From contig BBCA01000061.1 in the NCBI GenBank assembly GCA_001311805.1, positions 1 to 16,623 on the forward strand: DNA of 16,623 bases, in the 5' to 3' direction. A program made the translations under genes and the position numbers. Source of the DNA: Lentibacillus juripiscarius JCM 12147. GTDB taxonomy: Bacteria > Bacillota > Bacilli > Bacillales_D > Amphibacillaceae. How positions within the stretch are numbered: position 1 is the stretch's first letter; each line of letters begins with the position of its first letter. This document shows, piece by piece, positions 7,333 to 16,048 of the stretch. A model generated the notes under the pieces. The model saw only the letters and a list, made by a program, of their open reading frames with translations. It ran no database searches and was not told the DNA's origin.

Positions 7333-8625
7333 ATCCGGTATAGGATGGTGCCGGGTGCTTTTTATTAAATAGCCGACAAGCCCGCCGATAAGAGCCGGCA
7401 CTATCCAGCCGAGCCCAAATGAAAAGAATGGGAGGTGCTCCATCATCGCCGTGACTGCTGGCATGCTGACGCCGAATTCAATCAGTCCATCATATAGCGA
7501 AACAAACCCCGTCATAAGAATGGCTCCGCGGTAAACATTTGCCGACCCGCCGAAAAGACGCTCCAGGAATGTCATTAAAATAAGAACGATGGCAATCGGA
7601 TAAATAAACGTCAAGACAGGCACAGAAACACTGATAATTGTATTCAGCCCTTGGTTGGCAATCAAATAACTGGCAATGGTCACCATCGCGGCAATACGTT
7701 TGTACGGATAGCCTGTCAGCTTATGGAAAAATTGCCCGCTTGCGACAACCAGACCCGTCGATGTTGTAAAACAGGCCAGTCCGACGATAATACCAAGCAG
7801 CATCGCTCCAAAACTGCCAAACATGACATCAGCCGCTCCCGATAAGATATCCCCGCCATTGGCAAAACTGCCTGCAGATGCCATTTTGGTGCCAATCCAC
7901 CCCCATTGATGCATAGACCGATATGAGGCCGACACCAGCAATCAGTCCGGCTTTCAGTGTGGATTGAACAAGATGTTTCCGGGAAGAAATACCCCTATCT
8001 TTAAAAGCTTGGACAACAATAATGCCAAATGCCAGTGCTGCAATCGCATCCATCGTCAGATACCCTTCAACAAAGCCGGTGAATAATGGCGATTGTGCAT
8101 ATTTTTCTCCCGGCTGCTGTACACTGCTGTCCAAAAGGAAAAACCCGCCGATGCAAAGGATGACAATCGCCAGCAGCAGCAGCGGTGTCAGGAACTGCCC
8201 AATCCGGTCGACCATTTTGGACGGATTGATACTGACTATATATACAAATAGGAAGAAAATCGTCGTAAACAGAAATAATATAAACGGTGATGCACTGGTA
8301 AACGGCTCAAGGCTCATTTCAAATGCAACGGTTGCTGCGCGCGGTATACCGAAAAAGGTCCAATAGCCAAGTATACGACAGACGTAAACACGGCCCCGAA
8401 CAGTGGGTGAACCCGATCGGCGAGTTCTCTTGCGTCATTTTTTCACCGAAGAAATCGCCGTAACGGCCAGAATTGGCAGCCCCACGCCTGTAATAACAAA
8501 CCCAGCAATCGCCGCCCAGTAGGATGTACCGGATTCAATCCCCAGTGTCGGCGGATAAATCAGGTTACCCGCTCCGAAAATAATGCGAAAAGCATAAACC
8601 CAATGATAACGGTGTCTTTTTTCAT
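7318..8625 (-). CDS. brnQ: Branched-chain amino acid carrier BrnQ (LIVCS family), frameshifted
   Basis: Membrane carrier importing leucine, isoleucine and valine with sodium or protons. About 435 residues and a dozen hydrophobic segments when repaired. Family signatures read across the frames: FALFFGAGNLIYPPTLG at the N-terminus, RELADRVHPLFG, GIPRAATVAFEM, EGYLTMDAIAALAFGI, GQFFHKLTGYPYKRIA and SLYDGLIEFGVSMP. Four length errors break it: T missing at 8577-8580, one A too many (or two too few) at 8438-8443, T missing at 8352-8356, and one G too many at 7900-7904. The net shift is zero, which fits the matching first and last frames. ATG 8625 follows AAGGGAT. It has its own promoter (8727-8755) and terminator; in B. 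subtilis the homologue belongs to the CodY regulon. Confidence 0.95.
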
Positions 8626-8679
8626 TGTGTATCTATCCCTTCATTCTAACAATGTATCTGCCTTTATTTTCAACAAAAC

Positions 8680-8694
8680 AAAAATCAGAAAAAT
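8680..8694. promoter_or_regulatory. Weak CodY-box-like site in the brnQ leader
   Basis: The stretch AAAAATCAGAAAAAT matches the CodY consensus AATTTTCWGAAAATT at about 11 of 15 positions, around a conserved CAG. It lies between the promoter and the start codon, where CodY could block elongation. The region is AT-rich, so such a match can occur by chance; the support is mainly that brnQ is CodY-controlled in relatives. Confidence 0.3.
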
Positions 8695-8726
8695 TAGCTC
8701 AAAAATATTCGCAACAAAGCAAAAAT

Positions 8727-8755
8727 AGTTTAGCAAGAATAGTAGTTCCTGTCAA
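8727..8755 (-). promoter_or_regulatory. Strong sigma-A promoter of brnQ
   Basis: On the minus strand a perfect -35 TTGACA (8755-8750), a 17-base spacer and -10 TAAACT (8732-8727). It implies a leader of about 95 bases before brnQ. Confidence 0.78.
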
Positions 8756-8950
8756 CATGATTCGACATAAAACTGCCTGGACTGCATGACTGGTACAGAA
8801 CCTGTAGCAGGCTAGGTAATGAAAATAAAAGTAATTCTAATTGCTCTATGACACGGATTTCAGGCTGTTTTTCGCAGGGAGTCACACTATTCACCTTGCC
8901 CTCATGACGATTTTGTGAATTTTTGCATGCGGGAGATTTCATTAAATTGG

Positions 8951-8979
8951 TTTACAATCACCGGCTCCCCATTTAAAAT
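8951..8979 (+). promoter_or_regulatory. Sigma-A promoter of the cation:proton antiporter
   Basis: TTTACA (8951-8956), a 17-base spacer and TAAAAT (8974-8979), about 50 bases before the start codon. The stretch 8756-8950, between this and the divergent brnQ promoter, shows no gene; a minus-strand open frame there lacks any recognisable protein. Confidence 0.65.
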
Positions 8980-9028
8980 AATCTTATGTTATTGTCTGTT
9001 ATAAATATGATACGTTAGGGGGTAATAT

Positions 9029-10955
9029 ATGATTCCATCCGTTTTGTTTGAAGTTATGCTCATCGGCCTCTTGGGTATTGGCTCTCAATGGGTGGCATGG
9101 CGATACAGATTGCCGGCAATTGTTGTCATGTCCATCATTGGACTGCTTGCAGGTCCGATATTGGGACTGATGAACCCAGAGGAAGATTTTGGAAAGTTAT
9201 ATAATCCGATTATTTCTGTTGCAGTTGCAATCATTCTTTTGAAGGCAGTCTGAACTTAAGTTTTAAGGAAATCCGCGGTCTTGGACGCCCGGTTTTTCGG
9301 ATTTCTACAGTTGGAGCATTCCTTTCGTGGATTCTCGGGTCACTCACAGCCCATTATATAGCTGGTTTGAACTGGGCTGCCGCCTTCGTCATTGGCGGTT
9401 TGTTTATTGTAACGGGGCCGACCGTGATCATGCCGCTCCTGCGTCAGTCAAAACTGAAACCGCGGCCGGCAAAAATCCTGAAATGGGAAGGAATCATTGT
9501 TGACCCGATCGGTGCATTGCTGGCGGTGTTTGCGTTTGAAATCATCAGCTACCTGACAGCAGCAAATCCGGACGGCTCGGCATTGTTCACATTCTTAGCG
9601 GCATCTGTCTTTGCAGCGATACTCGGCTGGGCGTGCGGTAAGGGAATAGGCTGGATGTTTGAGTACGGTTATATTCCGGAATTCCTCAAATCACCTGCTG
9701 TATTTACCGTCGTCATTGGCTGTTTTACCCTTGCTGATGAAATTGTTCATGAAACAGGATTGCTTGCGGTTACTGCAATGGGAATGACGCTGGCGAACAT
9801 GGGCATCAGTTCGATTGCCGACATGCGCCACTTTAAAGAAAACGTCTCGATACTCCTGATATCGGCTATATTTATTATGCTAACGGCTTCGCTGCAAGTT
9901 GATACCCTTCTGAAGGTGCTCGATCCGAGTATTATGGGCTATGTGCTGCTCATGATGTTTGCGGTACGTCCTCTGTCGATATTTCTGTCAACGATTGGCA
10001 CAAATTTGTCTTTGAACGAAAAGGCATTGCTGGGCTGGATTGCGCCCCGGGGCATTGTCGCTCTGACGGTTTCCGGCTACTTCGCTTCGATTCTATCTGA
10101 TGCAGGCTATGTAGATGCATCCCTGATTACAACCATCACGTTTGCTTTAGTGTTTACTACTGTTGTTGCTCATGGCTTTTCCATTGGCTGGCTGGCCAAA
10201 AAGCTGCACCTGTCACTGGAAGGAAGACCAGGCACATTAATTGTCGGAAGCAATAACTTTTCCGTGAATCTTGCCAAGTCACTGCAAAAAGTGAAGGCTC
10301 CTGTCATGATTGTCGATTCCTCATGGGAGCGGCTGCGTAAAGCCCGTACGGCAGGCGTGCCATTCTTTCACGGAGAGATGCTGTCTGAACAGACGGAATA
10401 TCAGCTGGATACGAATCCGTATGAATATCTGATTGCAGCGAGTGAGTACAACTCGTATAATGCATTGGTCTGCACGACGTTCATGCCTGAATTTGGCAGG
10501 ACCAATGTATTTAAAGTCAGTCCATACCGCCGCGACTTAAACGGCATGGGCGACACCGTTAATAAAGTTGCCGGGCGGATTCTCTTCAAAAAAGAGCTGT
10601 CACTGGAAGACTTGAACATAAGATAGCGAAGCACTACGTATTTCGCCAAACATCCATAACAAGTCAGTACAGCTATAAACAATACCTGAACGACAAAGAC
10701 GATCATACCGTTCTCCTGTATATCATGAAACCATCCGGCCGCATGAGGTTTTATTCTGAGGAAATGCGGGTCACACCGGAGGCAGGAGATAAAATCGTTA
10801 GCCTGACCCCGCCGGTAAAAGAAATCAAGAAAATCCGCAAACGCTTGGAAAACCAGCGCAACAACAACGGAAACGGGGGAAACGGCGGAAACGGCGGAAA
10901 CGGCGGAAACGGCGGAAACAAAACCGAAAACGAAACAGCAACGTTAAATGATTAA
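9029..10955 (+). CDS. CPA1-type cation:proton antiporter with TrkA-N-like domain, frameshifted
   Basis: Membrane exchanger of sodium or potassium for protons, about 642 residues after repair. Residues 1 to about 395 are a dozen hydrophobic segments with CPA1 features: AVAIILFEGSLNLSF, then FIVTGPTVIMPLLRQ and LKWEGIIVDPIGALLAVFAF (the Asp of the ion site), and RGIVALTVSGYFAS. From about 400 a TrkA-N-like regulatory domain follows, TLIVGSNNFSVNLAKSL...MIVDSS, missing the perfect GxGxxG, so nucleotide binding is uncertain. The C-terminus ends in a Gly-Asn tail. A T is missing at 9237-9240 and one base near 10622-10626; after the second the protein continues AKHYVFRQTSITSQYSYKQY. ATG 9029 follows TTAGGGGG. 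Useful for salt and pH balance. The ion is not decided by the sequence. Confidence 0.9.
10869..10919 (+). repeat. 9-bp coding minisatellite in the antiporter C-terminus
   Basis: GGAAAC recurs at 10869, 10878, 10887, 10896, 10905 and 10914, an exact 9-bp step with the unit GGAAACGGC. It encodes repeated Gly-Gly-Asn triplets just after the regulatory domain. Copy number can change by slippage without breaking the frame, so tail length may vary between strains. Confidence 0.92.
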
Positions 10956-10995
10956 AAAAATGCAGCACCACGATTGCCGTGGGCTGCATTTTTTA
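10954..10995. terminator. Bidirectional terminator between convergent genes
   Basis: AAAAAATGCAGC-A-CCACG pairs with CGTGG-G-CTGCATTTTTT around ATTGC, with an A/G mismatch. It starts inside the antiporter stop codon and reaches the stop of the coiled-coil gene, with A and T runs suiting both directions. Confidence 0.9.
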
Positions 10996-11172
10996 TGTTA
11001 TGGCGTCTAATTGGCGGTTCAGTTCTTTCAAGCGGTCCTCGATTTCGATCAGTCGCTTCTCACCGGCCGATGTATCCACACTGAATGATGTGGCCTTTTC
11101 AACATCCCCCTGAATCCGGCTGTAGTCCGCCTTCAGTTCCGCCATTTCCGCTTCAATTTCCTTCTTTGTCAT
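10993..11172 (-). CDS. Small coiled-coil protein, SE1832-like
   Basis: A 59-residue, highly charged, helical protein beginning MTKKEIEAEMAELKADYSR, with a heptad-like pattern of Ile/Leu in two helices joined near FSVDTSAGEK. It has no Cys, signal peptide or membrane segment. It resembles small conserved Firmicutes proteins named SE1832 family, from memory and not by search. ATG 11172 is chosen because AGGAGTGAT precedes it; the frame stays open up to 11220 but has no ribosome binding site there. It is 58 bases downstream of the AI-2E permease gene on the same strand and is probably read with it. Function unknown. Intact. Confidence 0.72.
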   Translation of the reverse strand: MTKKEIEAEMAELKADYSRIQGDVEKATSFSVDTSAGEKRLIEIEDRLKELNRQLDAIT

Positions 11173-11230
11173 GCTATCACTCCTGTCTGTAGTGTAGCGC
11201 AAAACCACCCTGTAAAACAAGGGCTGCTCA

Positions 11231-12320
11231 TTAGATCAGCGCATCCTCTTCATTCGGCTGGTTGTCCTGATAGGTATGGTAAAAGTGGCTTATAATTGTT
11301 TTGACAACGGCATAAAGCGGGACAGCAAACAGCATCCCAAGCAGACCGCCAATGCTTCCGGCGGCCAGAATCACCGTAATAACGGTCAATGGGTGTAATT
11401 TGAGCGCCCGTCCCATTACATTCGGTGAAACGAGGTTTCCTTCAATCTGCTGGGCAATGATCATGACAACCGCCACCCACACTGCCATAAGCGGATCCTG
11501 AAGTAAACCGACAATGATTGCCGGAATGACAGCCAGGTAAGGGCCGAGAAACGGAATCACGCAAATAATCATACCGAAGAAAGCCAATGTCAGCGCATAA
11601 TCCAGGTTGATGATGGAATAACCGATGTACAGCAGCAGTCCAATACAGACACTGACAATCAGCTGTCCTTGTATATATGAGGTCAGTGCATCATCAATTT
11701 TATGCAAAAGCGAACGAATGCTGGCAGCTTTTTTTGGCTTAAAAAATTGGGTGATGAACGGAACGAACTTTTCCCCGTCTTTCAGCATAAAAACAGGAAA
11801 ACGGGATAAGCACCAGCGCGAAAATAAAGCCGATAAATTCGCTGATAAACCCGAATATGAACGACATCGCCGATTCAATATAGGTCTGCAGGTTGGATGT
11901 GAAGTTATCGATTGTCCGGTTTACTTCTTCCGGGATCAGATTTTGATTATCCTGCACGTAAGCGATAAGCTCCTGCGCCCCTGACACCATCTGCGGTATG
12001 TTGTCGACAAGGTTGGTGAATTGTTTCTCCAGGACCGGAGCAATATAAGTGGCAATCAAAAACAGGGCCAGAATCAGCAGGAGAAACGTGACAAATATGG
12101 AAACAATCCGGTTCAGCCTATATTTCTCCAGCAAGTGCACAAGTGGTCGTGTCAGATAAAACAGAATGCCCGCACCAATGATGGGGAATGCGACTGCACC
12201 CATGTAAGTAAACATCGGGTCAAATATAAAACGCGTTTTGGAAATAAGCAAGATTAATAGAAATACAAGAATAAACAAAACCAGTGTTTGGAATGAACGT
12301 TTTTCCAGCACCGCCACCAC
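11231..12320 (-). CDS. AI-2E family (PerM/YueF-like) membrane permease, frameshifted
   Basis: Multi-pass membrane protein of about 362 residues from the AI-2E exporter (UPF0118) family. The family is named for TqsA, but members also include sodium/proton antiporters, so transport of AI-2 is not shown here. Visible: N-terminal membrane segments with FIFDPMFTYMGAVAFPII; the long soluble linker with NIPQMVSGAQELIAYVQ; then GQLIVSVCIGLLLYIGY, ICVIPFLGPYLAVIPAI and EGNLVSPNVMGRALKLHP, all typical. One extra base in the A run 11798-11801 breaks the frame; removing it joins LVLIPF to PVFMLKDGEKF. The start is uncertain: GTG 12320 or GTG 12317 are in frame, while ATG 12322 would be used if another A were missing just after it. 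The neighbour downstream is the coiled-coil gene. Confidence 0.88.
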
Positions 12321-12420
12321 ATCCCATCTGTATCTTTTGTTCCATTTTAACGGTTCTGTTTTACAATGGAAAGCATTCGTTATCTATTTTCACCGAAAAC
12401 GGTAGACAGTAAACTTGATA

Positions 12421-12629
12421 GGCTGTTTTCTAAAAGGGATTATTGCTTTTGAATAACGTAAAAACTGGCTATATGCTCTGAGTAGCCCGTATACACGTAG
12501 ACTCCTGCGGGAAGTGCGAGATAGGCAAGACCCCACAGGGCATAGCCCGAGGAGGCTTGCCACTCGCCCGCGGAAAGCGAAGTGTATACGGGCTGCGGAC
12601 TATATATCAACAATCTAAACGAAAAGACC
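12421..12629. mobile_element. MITE-like intergenic element 2 (209 bp) with flanking direct repeats
   Basis: It starts GGCTGTTTTC and ends GAAAAGACC, an imperfect terminal inverted repeat. Inside, AGCCCGTATACAC (12484-12496) and GTGTATACGGGCT (12582-12594) are a perfect 13-bp inverted repeat. The core reads TAGACTCCTGCGGG, AAGACCCC, GAGGAGGCTTG, CCCGCGGAAAGCGAAGTG, which is the reverse-orientation counterpart of element 1. ACTTGAT lies on each side (12413-12419 and 12630-12636), a likely target-site duplication. It sits between the divergent AI-2E permease and pgcA genes, close to where their promoters should be. No transposase. Confidence 0.7.
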
Positions 12630-12710
12630 ACTTGATTAAATAGAATACGGGACAAAGTATGATAGAATTTGGGCTAATGAATTCGATTTACAGATGGGGG
12701 GAAGTGCTTT

Positions 12711-14443
12711 ATGCGTCAATGGGAGACAGCTTACGAAAAATGGAAAAATGACGAAGGGCTGGATGCGCATCTGAAACAGGAATTAGATGCAATGCATGAC
12801 CAGCCTGAGGCGCTGGAGGATGCGTTTTATCGCGATCTGGCCTTCGGGACCGGGGGCATGCGCGGTGTGCTCGGGCCCGGAACGAACCGAATGAATATTT
12901 ACACCATCCGGAAAGCGGTAAACGGGCTTGCCCACTACCTAAAAATCACTGTGTCAACGTGAATGACCGTGGTGTAGCCGTATCGTATGATTCCCGGCAC
13001 ATGTCCAAGGAATTTGCAGTTGAGACAGCAAAAGTACTTGGGGCACACGGTGTGAAGGCATATGTGTTCAATACACTTCATCCGACCCCGCTGCTTTCAT
13101 TTGCCGTCCGCTACCTGGGGGCTGCCGCGGGTGTCATGATTACAGCAAGTCATAACCCACCAGAATATAATGGGTTTAAAGTTTATAATGAAGATGGCGG
13201 TCAGGTCACACCAGATGAGGCTGCGGCCATCACCGAGGCGATTCAGAAGACGGAGGATGAATTGAGTGTTCCGTATCTGGAGCAGGAAGAGATAGAGGCA
13301 AAAGAGCTGCTCACATGGGGCGGACAGGAAGTAGACAATGCGTACTTGGAACAGCTGGAATCCATAACGAAGCTGGATGCGGACGAGCAGGAACAAACAA
13401 AAGACTTACAGATTGTGTTTACCCCTTTGCACGGGACCGCTTGTGACTTGGTGCAGAGAGGGTTGGATAACCTACATTTTCATCAAGTGGACGTGGTAGA
13501 GGAACAGGCTGTACCGGATCCGGAGTTTTCTACGGTGGATTCACCTAACCCCGAAGAGCATCAGGCGTTTACGATGGCGATGGAGCTTGGTAAACAGACA
13601 AACGCTGACATTCTGATTGGAACAGACCCTGATGCAGACAGACTAGGTGCTGCAGTAAAGAACGACACGGGCGATTATGCGGTGCTTACGGGGAATCAGC
13701 TTGGTGCATTAATGCTTGATTATATTTTACGGCACACAGATCCGAAACTGCTGCCAAACGCTCGGATGATCAAGACAATTGTCACGTCGGAACTGGGCAG
13801 GCGAATTGCTGATAGCTATGGGGTCCAGACGATGGATACACTGACCGGGTTTAAATATATCGGGGAGAAGATCCGCCAGTTTGATGCCACTGGGGAAGCG
13901 TTCATTTTCGGCTATGAGGAAAGCTACGGATATTTGATAAGTGACGTCGTACGCGATAAGGATGCGGTTCAGTCCGCCATTTTTGCCTGTGAAATGGCTT
14001 ATTACTGGAAAAAACAGGGCAAAACACTTTACGATGCACTTCAGTCACTTTATGAAACGTATGGCTATTATGTGGAGGATATGATTTCCCTGAAGCTGAC
14101 CGGCAAACAAGGATCCGAAAAAATCGCTCGTATCATGCAGGCGGCCCGGACGGAATCATTCACTGACATCGGTGGAGTGGACGTACTCGCTGTTGAGGAC
14201 TATTGGACCAGCGAACGCATGGTAGCCGGCAGCAGTCAGCCAGAGGAAATTGACCTGCCGCAGGAAAATGTAGTGAAATTTTTGCTGAAGGATGACTGCT
14301 GGATTTGTCTGCGCCCATCGGGAACGGAACCGAAACTGAAATGTTACGTCAGTGTCCGTGGCGATAGTGAAGAAGATAGCAGAAAACGGCTGACGAAACT
14401 GAAAACAGCGATGGATCATTTTCTGCATCGGACACAGTCATGA
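12711..14443 (+). CDS. pgcA: Alpha-phosphoglucomutase PgcA, frameshifted
   Basis: Cytoplasmic phosphohexomutase that interconverts glucose-6-phosphate and glucose-1-phosphate, feeding UDP-glucose for glycolipid and teichoic acid glucosylation. About 577 residues after repair, like B. subtilis PgcA (581). Motifs in order: FGTGGMRGVLGPGTNRMN (45-62); the phosphoserine loop TASHNPPEYNGFKVYN with catalytic Ser near 147; metal loop DPDADRLG near 306; sugar-specificity loop GYEESYGYL; phosphate-binding RPSGTEPKLKCY near the C-terminus. All four active-site loops are complete. One A is missing from the run at 12941-12945; adding it joins GLAHYLK to NHCVNVNDRGVAVSYDSRH. The start ATG 12711 follows GGGGGGAAG by about 8 bases. 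It is a single-gene unit; no clear terminator follows. Confidence 0.95.
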
Positions 14444-14487
14444 GCGGCTGTCCCGGAACGTGAAAGCAGCTTGTACTGATAAAATAA

Positions 14488-14516
14488 TTGACAGTGAGCC
14501 GTTGTAGTGGTTAAAT
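14488..14516 (+). promoter_or_regulatory. Sigma-A promoter of the riboswitch-terC unit
   Basis: Perfect -35 TTGACA (14488-14493), a 17-base spacer and a modest -10 TTAAAT (14511-14516). Transcription would begin near 14523, about 30 bases before the riboswitch. Confidence 0.65.
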
Positions 14517-14551
14517 GATTATAGATTTCAAAGAGGTTGTTCATACGATTT

Positions 14552-14650
14552 AAAGGGGAGTAGCTTTTACAGTAAAGTCGTCATTACAGAGCTCATTTGC
14601 AGACTCTCGGCTTTATTGGCAACGAATATGTTGTTAGCAAGACCTTTACC
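14552..14650 (+). promoter_or_regulatory. yybP-ykoY manganese riboswitch
   Basis: The leader shows the conserved features of this class: AAAGGGGAGTAGC at the 5' side, GTCGTCATTACAGAGCTC in the middle, and CGGCTTTATTGGCAACGAA...AGCAAGACCTTTACC at the 3' side. AAAGG and CCTTT close stem P1. The class binds Mn(II) and usually turns on genes for manganese export or homeostasis; in Bacillus it stands before ykoY, the same TerC type found here. The 3' strand of P1 (GACCTTTACC) is also the 5' arm of the next hairpin, so the two are exclusive. This is one of the firmest RNA calls in the window, based on recalled consensus, not a covariance search. Confidence 0.95.
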
Positions 14651-14667
14651 GGTTATGGGTAAAGGTC
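14641..14667 (+). terminator. Expression-platform hairpin of the manganese riboswitch
   Basis: GACCTTTACC (14641-14650) pairs perfectly with GGTAAAGGTC (14658-14667) around a 7-base loop. It competes with riboswitch stem P1 for the same bases, so manganese binding should prevent it. The following TGTATATTTA is only partly T-rich, so termination may be leaky. Confidence 0.75.
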
Positions 14668-14738
14668 TGTATATTTACAGAGGCTTTTACACATTATTGG
14701 TAAATCGTAACTCTTTATTTTGGAAGGGAGAACGTGTT

Positions 14739-15520
14739 GTGGAACCATATATAATTGAATATGCATGGACATTATTGATACTGATTGGTTTAGAAGGTCT
14801 CTTGTCTGCTGACAACGCACTTGTGCTGGCGGTAATGGCAAAACATCTGCCAGGTGATCAGAAAAAGCGGGCAATTGATCTTGGTATATATATGGCATTT
14901 ATTTTCCGGTTTGCTGCGATTTTCCTAATATCGTTTCTTGCGGAAGTATGGGAGGTTCAAGCAATCGGAGCAGCATATCTTATTTACCTGGGCGGAAAAC
15001 ATGTATACACCAATGTATTCGGCTCAAAAGAAGCGGACAACGAAGAGAAGGCCAACAAAAGGGTACAGGCTTTTGGCCGACGGTGGCAAAAATCGGCGTG
15101 GCTGATGTCGCGTTTGCGGTTGACTCTATTCTCGCTGCCGTTGCACTTGCCGTCACGTTACCAGAAACACCATTATCTAATTTTGGTGGGATGGACGGTG
15201 GTAAATTCGCCATTATTGTCCTTGCAAGTGTGGCAGGCCTTGTCCTAATTAAATTTGCTGCTAATTGGTTCATAAAACTGCTTGAAGTCCGTCCTGGATT
15301 AGAAACAACGGCCTATTTAATTGTTGCATGGGTTGGTGTTAAACTTGCCGTCATTACGCTTTCCCATGAAGATGTCGGCGTATTGGACAAAGGATTTGCC
15401 CACAGCACCGGATGGACCATCACTTTCTGGGGAGTCCTTCTAAGTATTGCGGTTATTGGATGGTTTGTTTCCGGTAAAACAGGCGAAGGTAAAAGGGCTA
15501 GTGATGGATCATCATCCTAA
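14739..15520 (+). CDS. TerC-family membrane protein (YkoY/MeeY-like), frameshifted
   Basis: Integral membrane protein of about 260 residues, thought to move manganese out of the cytoplasm and, in Bacillus, to supply metal to secreted enzymes. Family features: IGLEGLLSADNALVLAVMAKHLP (about 16-38, with the conserved acidic Glu19 and Asp25), FLISFLAEVWEVQAIGAAYL, and, after repair, VADVAFAVDSILAAVAL with a second conserved Asp in the membrane. Start GTG 14739 has AAGGGAG 8 bases before it; the longer open frame from 14616 runs through the riboswitch and is not used. One T is missing in the run at 15071-15074; adding it joins KRVQAF to WPTVAKIGVADVAF. Control by the upstream manganese riboswitch strongly supports the role. 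A mini-ORF overlaps its last 17 bases. Confidence 0.94.
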
Positions 15521-15608
15521 ACATTGGCCCAGCCTTGTTTTTGCAGGCTGGATGATTGGACTAATTATAATGAAGTTTACTGCCAGCATGTTTGTGGAAA
15601 AGGCTTAA
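15504..15608 (+). CDS. 34-residue single-pass membrane mini-protein overlapping terC
   Basis: Not a recognised family. It begins MDHHPKHWP, His- and Pro-rich, then a single hydrophobic segment SLVFAGWMIGLIIMKF, ending MFVEKA. ATG 15504 lies inside the last codons of terC, in another frame, with AAAAGGG 6 bases before it, so translation coupled to terC is plausible. The His-rich head next to a manganese-controlled transporter could mean metal binding, which is inference only. The other explanation is a sequencing error: if the A run at 15491-15494 has one A too many, TerC itself would run on into this segment. TerC already has normal length without it, which favours a separate small protein. 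Confidence 0.45.
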   Translation: MDHHPKHWPSLVFAGWMIGLIIMKFTASMFVEKA

Positions 15609-15688
15609 TAAGTGCCCATCTTGAAAACAGCCGCGCTTGCTAAATATGGCAGGGGCGGTGACGAATTCGTGAAGGAGTGTGCTACCGG

Positions 15689-16048
15689 ATGGCTGTTAAA
15701 ACAAAGCGGATTTACGAAAAGGTCGAAAATGATGACGGTGTACGTGTGCTTGTTGACCGGGTATGGCCAAGAGGTGTTTCCAAAGATGCCGCACAGCTTG
15801 ATCATTGGCTGAAGGAAGTTGGCCCGTCCAGTGAACTGCGCAAATGGTTCGGGCACGATCCGGACAAATATGAGGCATTCAAACGGAAATACAAAGAAGA
15901 GCTTCAGGGTGGCAAACAGCAGGAATCCCTCCAGCAGCTGAAAGAACTGGCAAAAGATCAAAATAAGCAGCTAACCCTTTTGTTTGCGGCCAAAGATGAA
16001 CAGTACAATCAGGCCAAGGTGCTGAAAGAAATATTGGACAGGCAATAA
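15689..16048 (+). CDS. DUF488 family protein (YeaO-like)
   Basis: Intact cytoplasmic protein of 119 residues. The sequence has the family core: RIYEKVENDDGVRVLVDRVWPRGVSK, followed by WLKEVGPSSELRKWFGHDPDKYEAFKRKYKEEL and TLLFAAKDEQYNQA. Biochemical function of DUF488/YeaO proteins is not established. ATG 15689 is preferred; GAAGGAG lies at 15671-15677, 11 bases upstream, a little far, and the in-frame GTG 15677 overlaps that site. It is 80 bases downstream of the mini-ORF on the same strand with no terminator visible between, so it may be co-transcribed with terC. Confidence 0.88.
   Translation: MAVKTKRIYEKVENDDGVRVLVDRVWPRGVSKDAAQLDHWLKEVGPSSELRKWFGHDPDKYEAFKRKYKEELQGGKQQESLQQLKELAKDQNKQLTLLFAAKDEQYNQAKVLKEILDRQ

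Noticed and set aside
8626..8750. A T-box or other riboswitch in the brnQ leader
   Set aside because: The leader from the mapped promoter is only about 95 bases, lacks a T-box sequence and has no terminator hairpin.
8730..8942. Minus-strand 70-residue ORF upstream of brnQ
   Set aside because: It overlaps the strong brnQ promoter and does not resemble a protein; it is more likely spacer.
11625..11984. A 119-residue ORF antisense to the AI-2E permease gene
   Set aside because: It is a shadow of a well supported membrane protein; no ribosome binding site.
243..15520. Programmed ribosomal frameshifting in these genes
   Set aside because: The shifts occur in nine unrelated genes, up to four times in one gene, in both directions, without slippery-site plus pseudoknot context. 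Errors in homopolymers explain them better.
15612..15812. A GTG-started 66-residue ORF before the DUF488 gene
   Set aside because: It runs into the DUF488 coding region in another frame and has no family likeness; the DUF488 frame is clearly the coding one.
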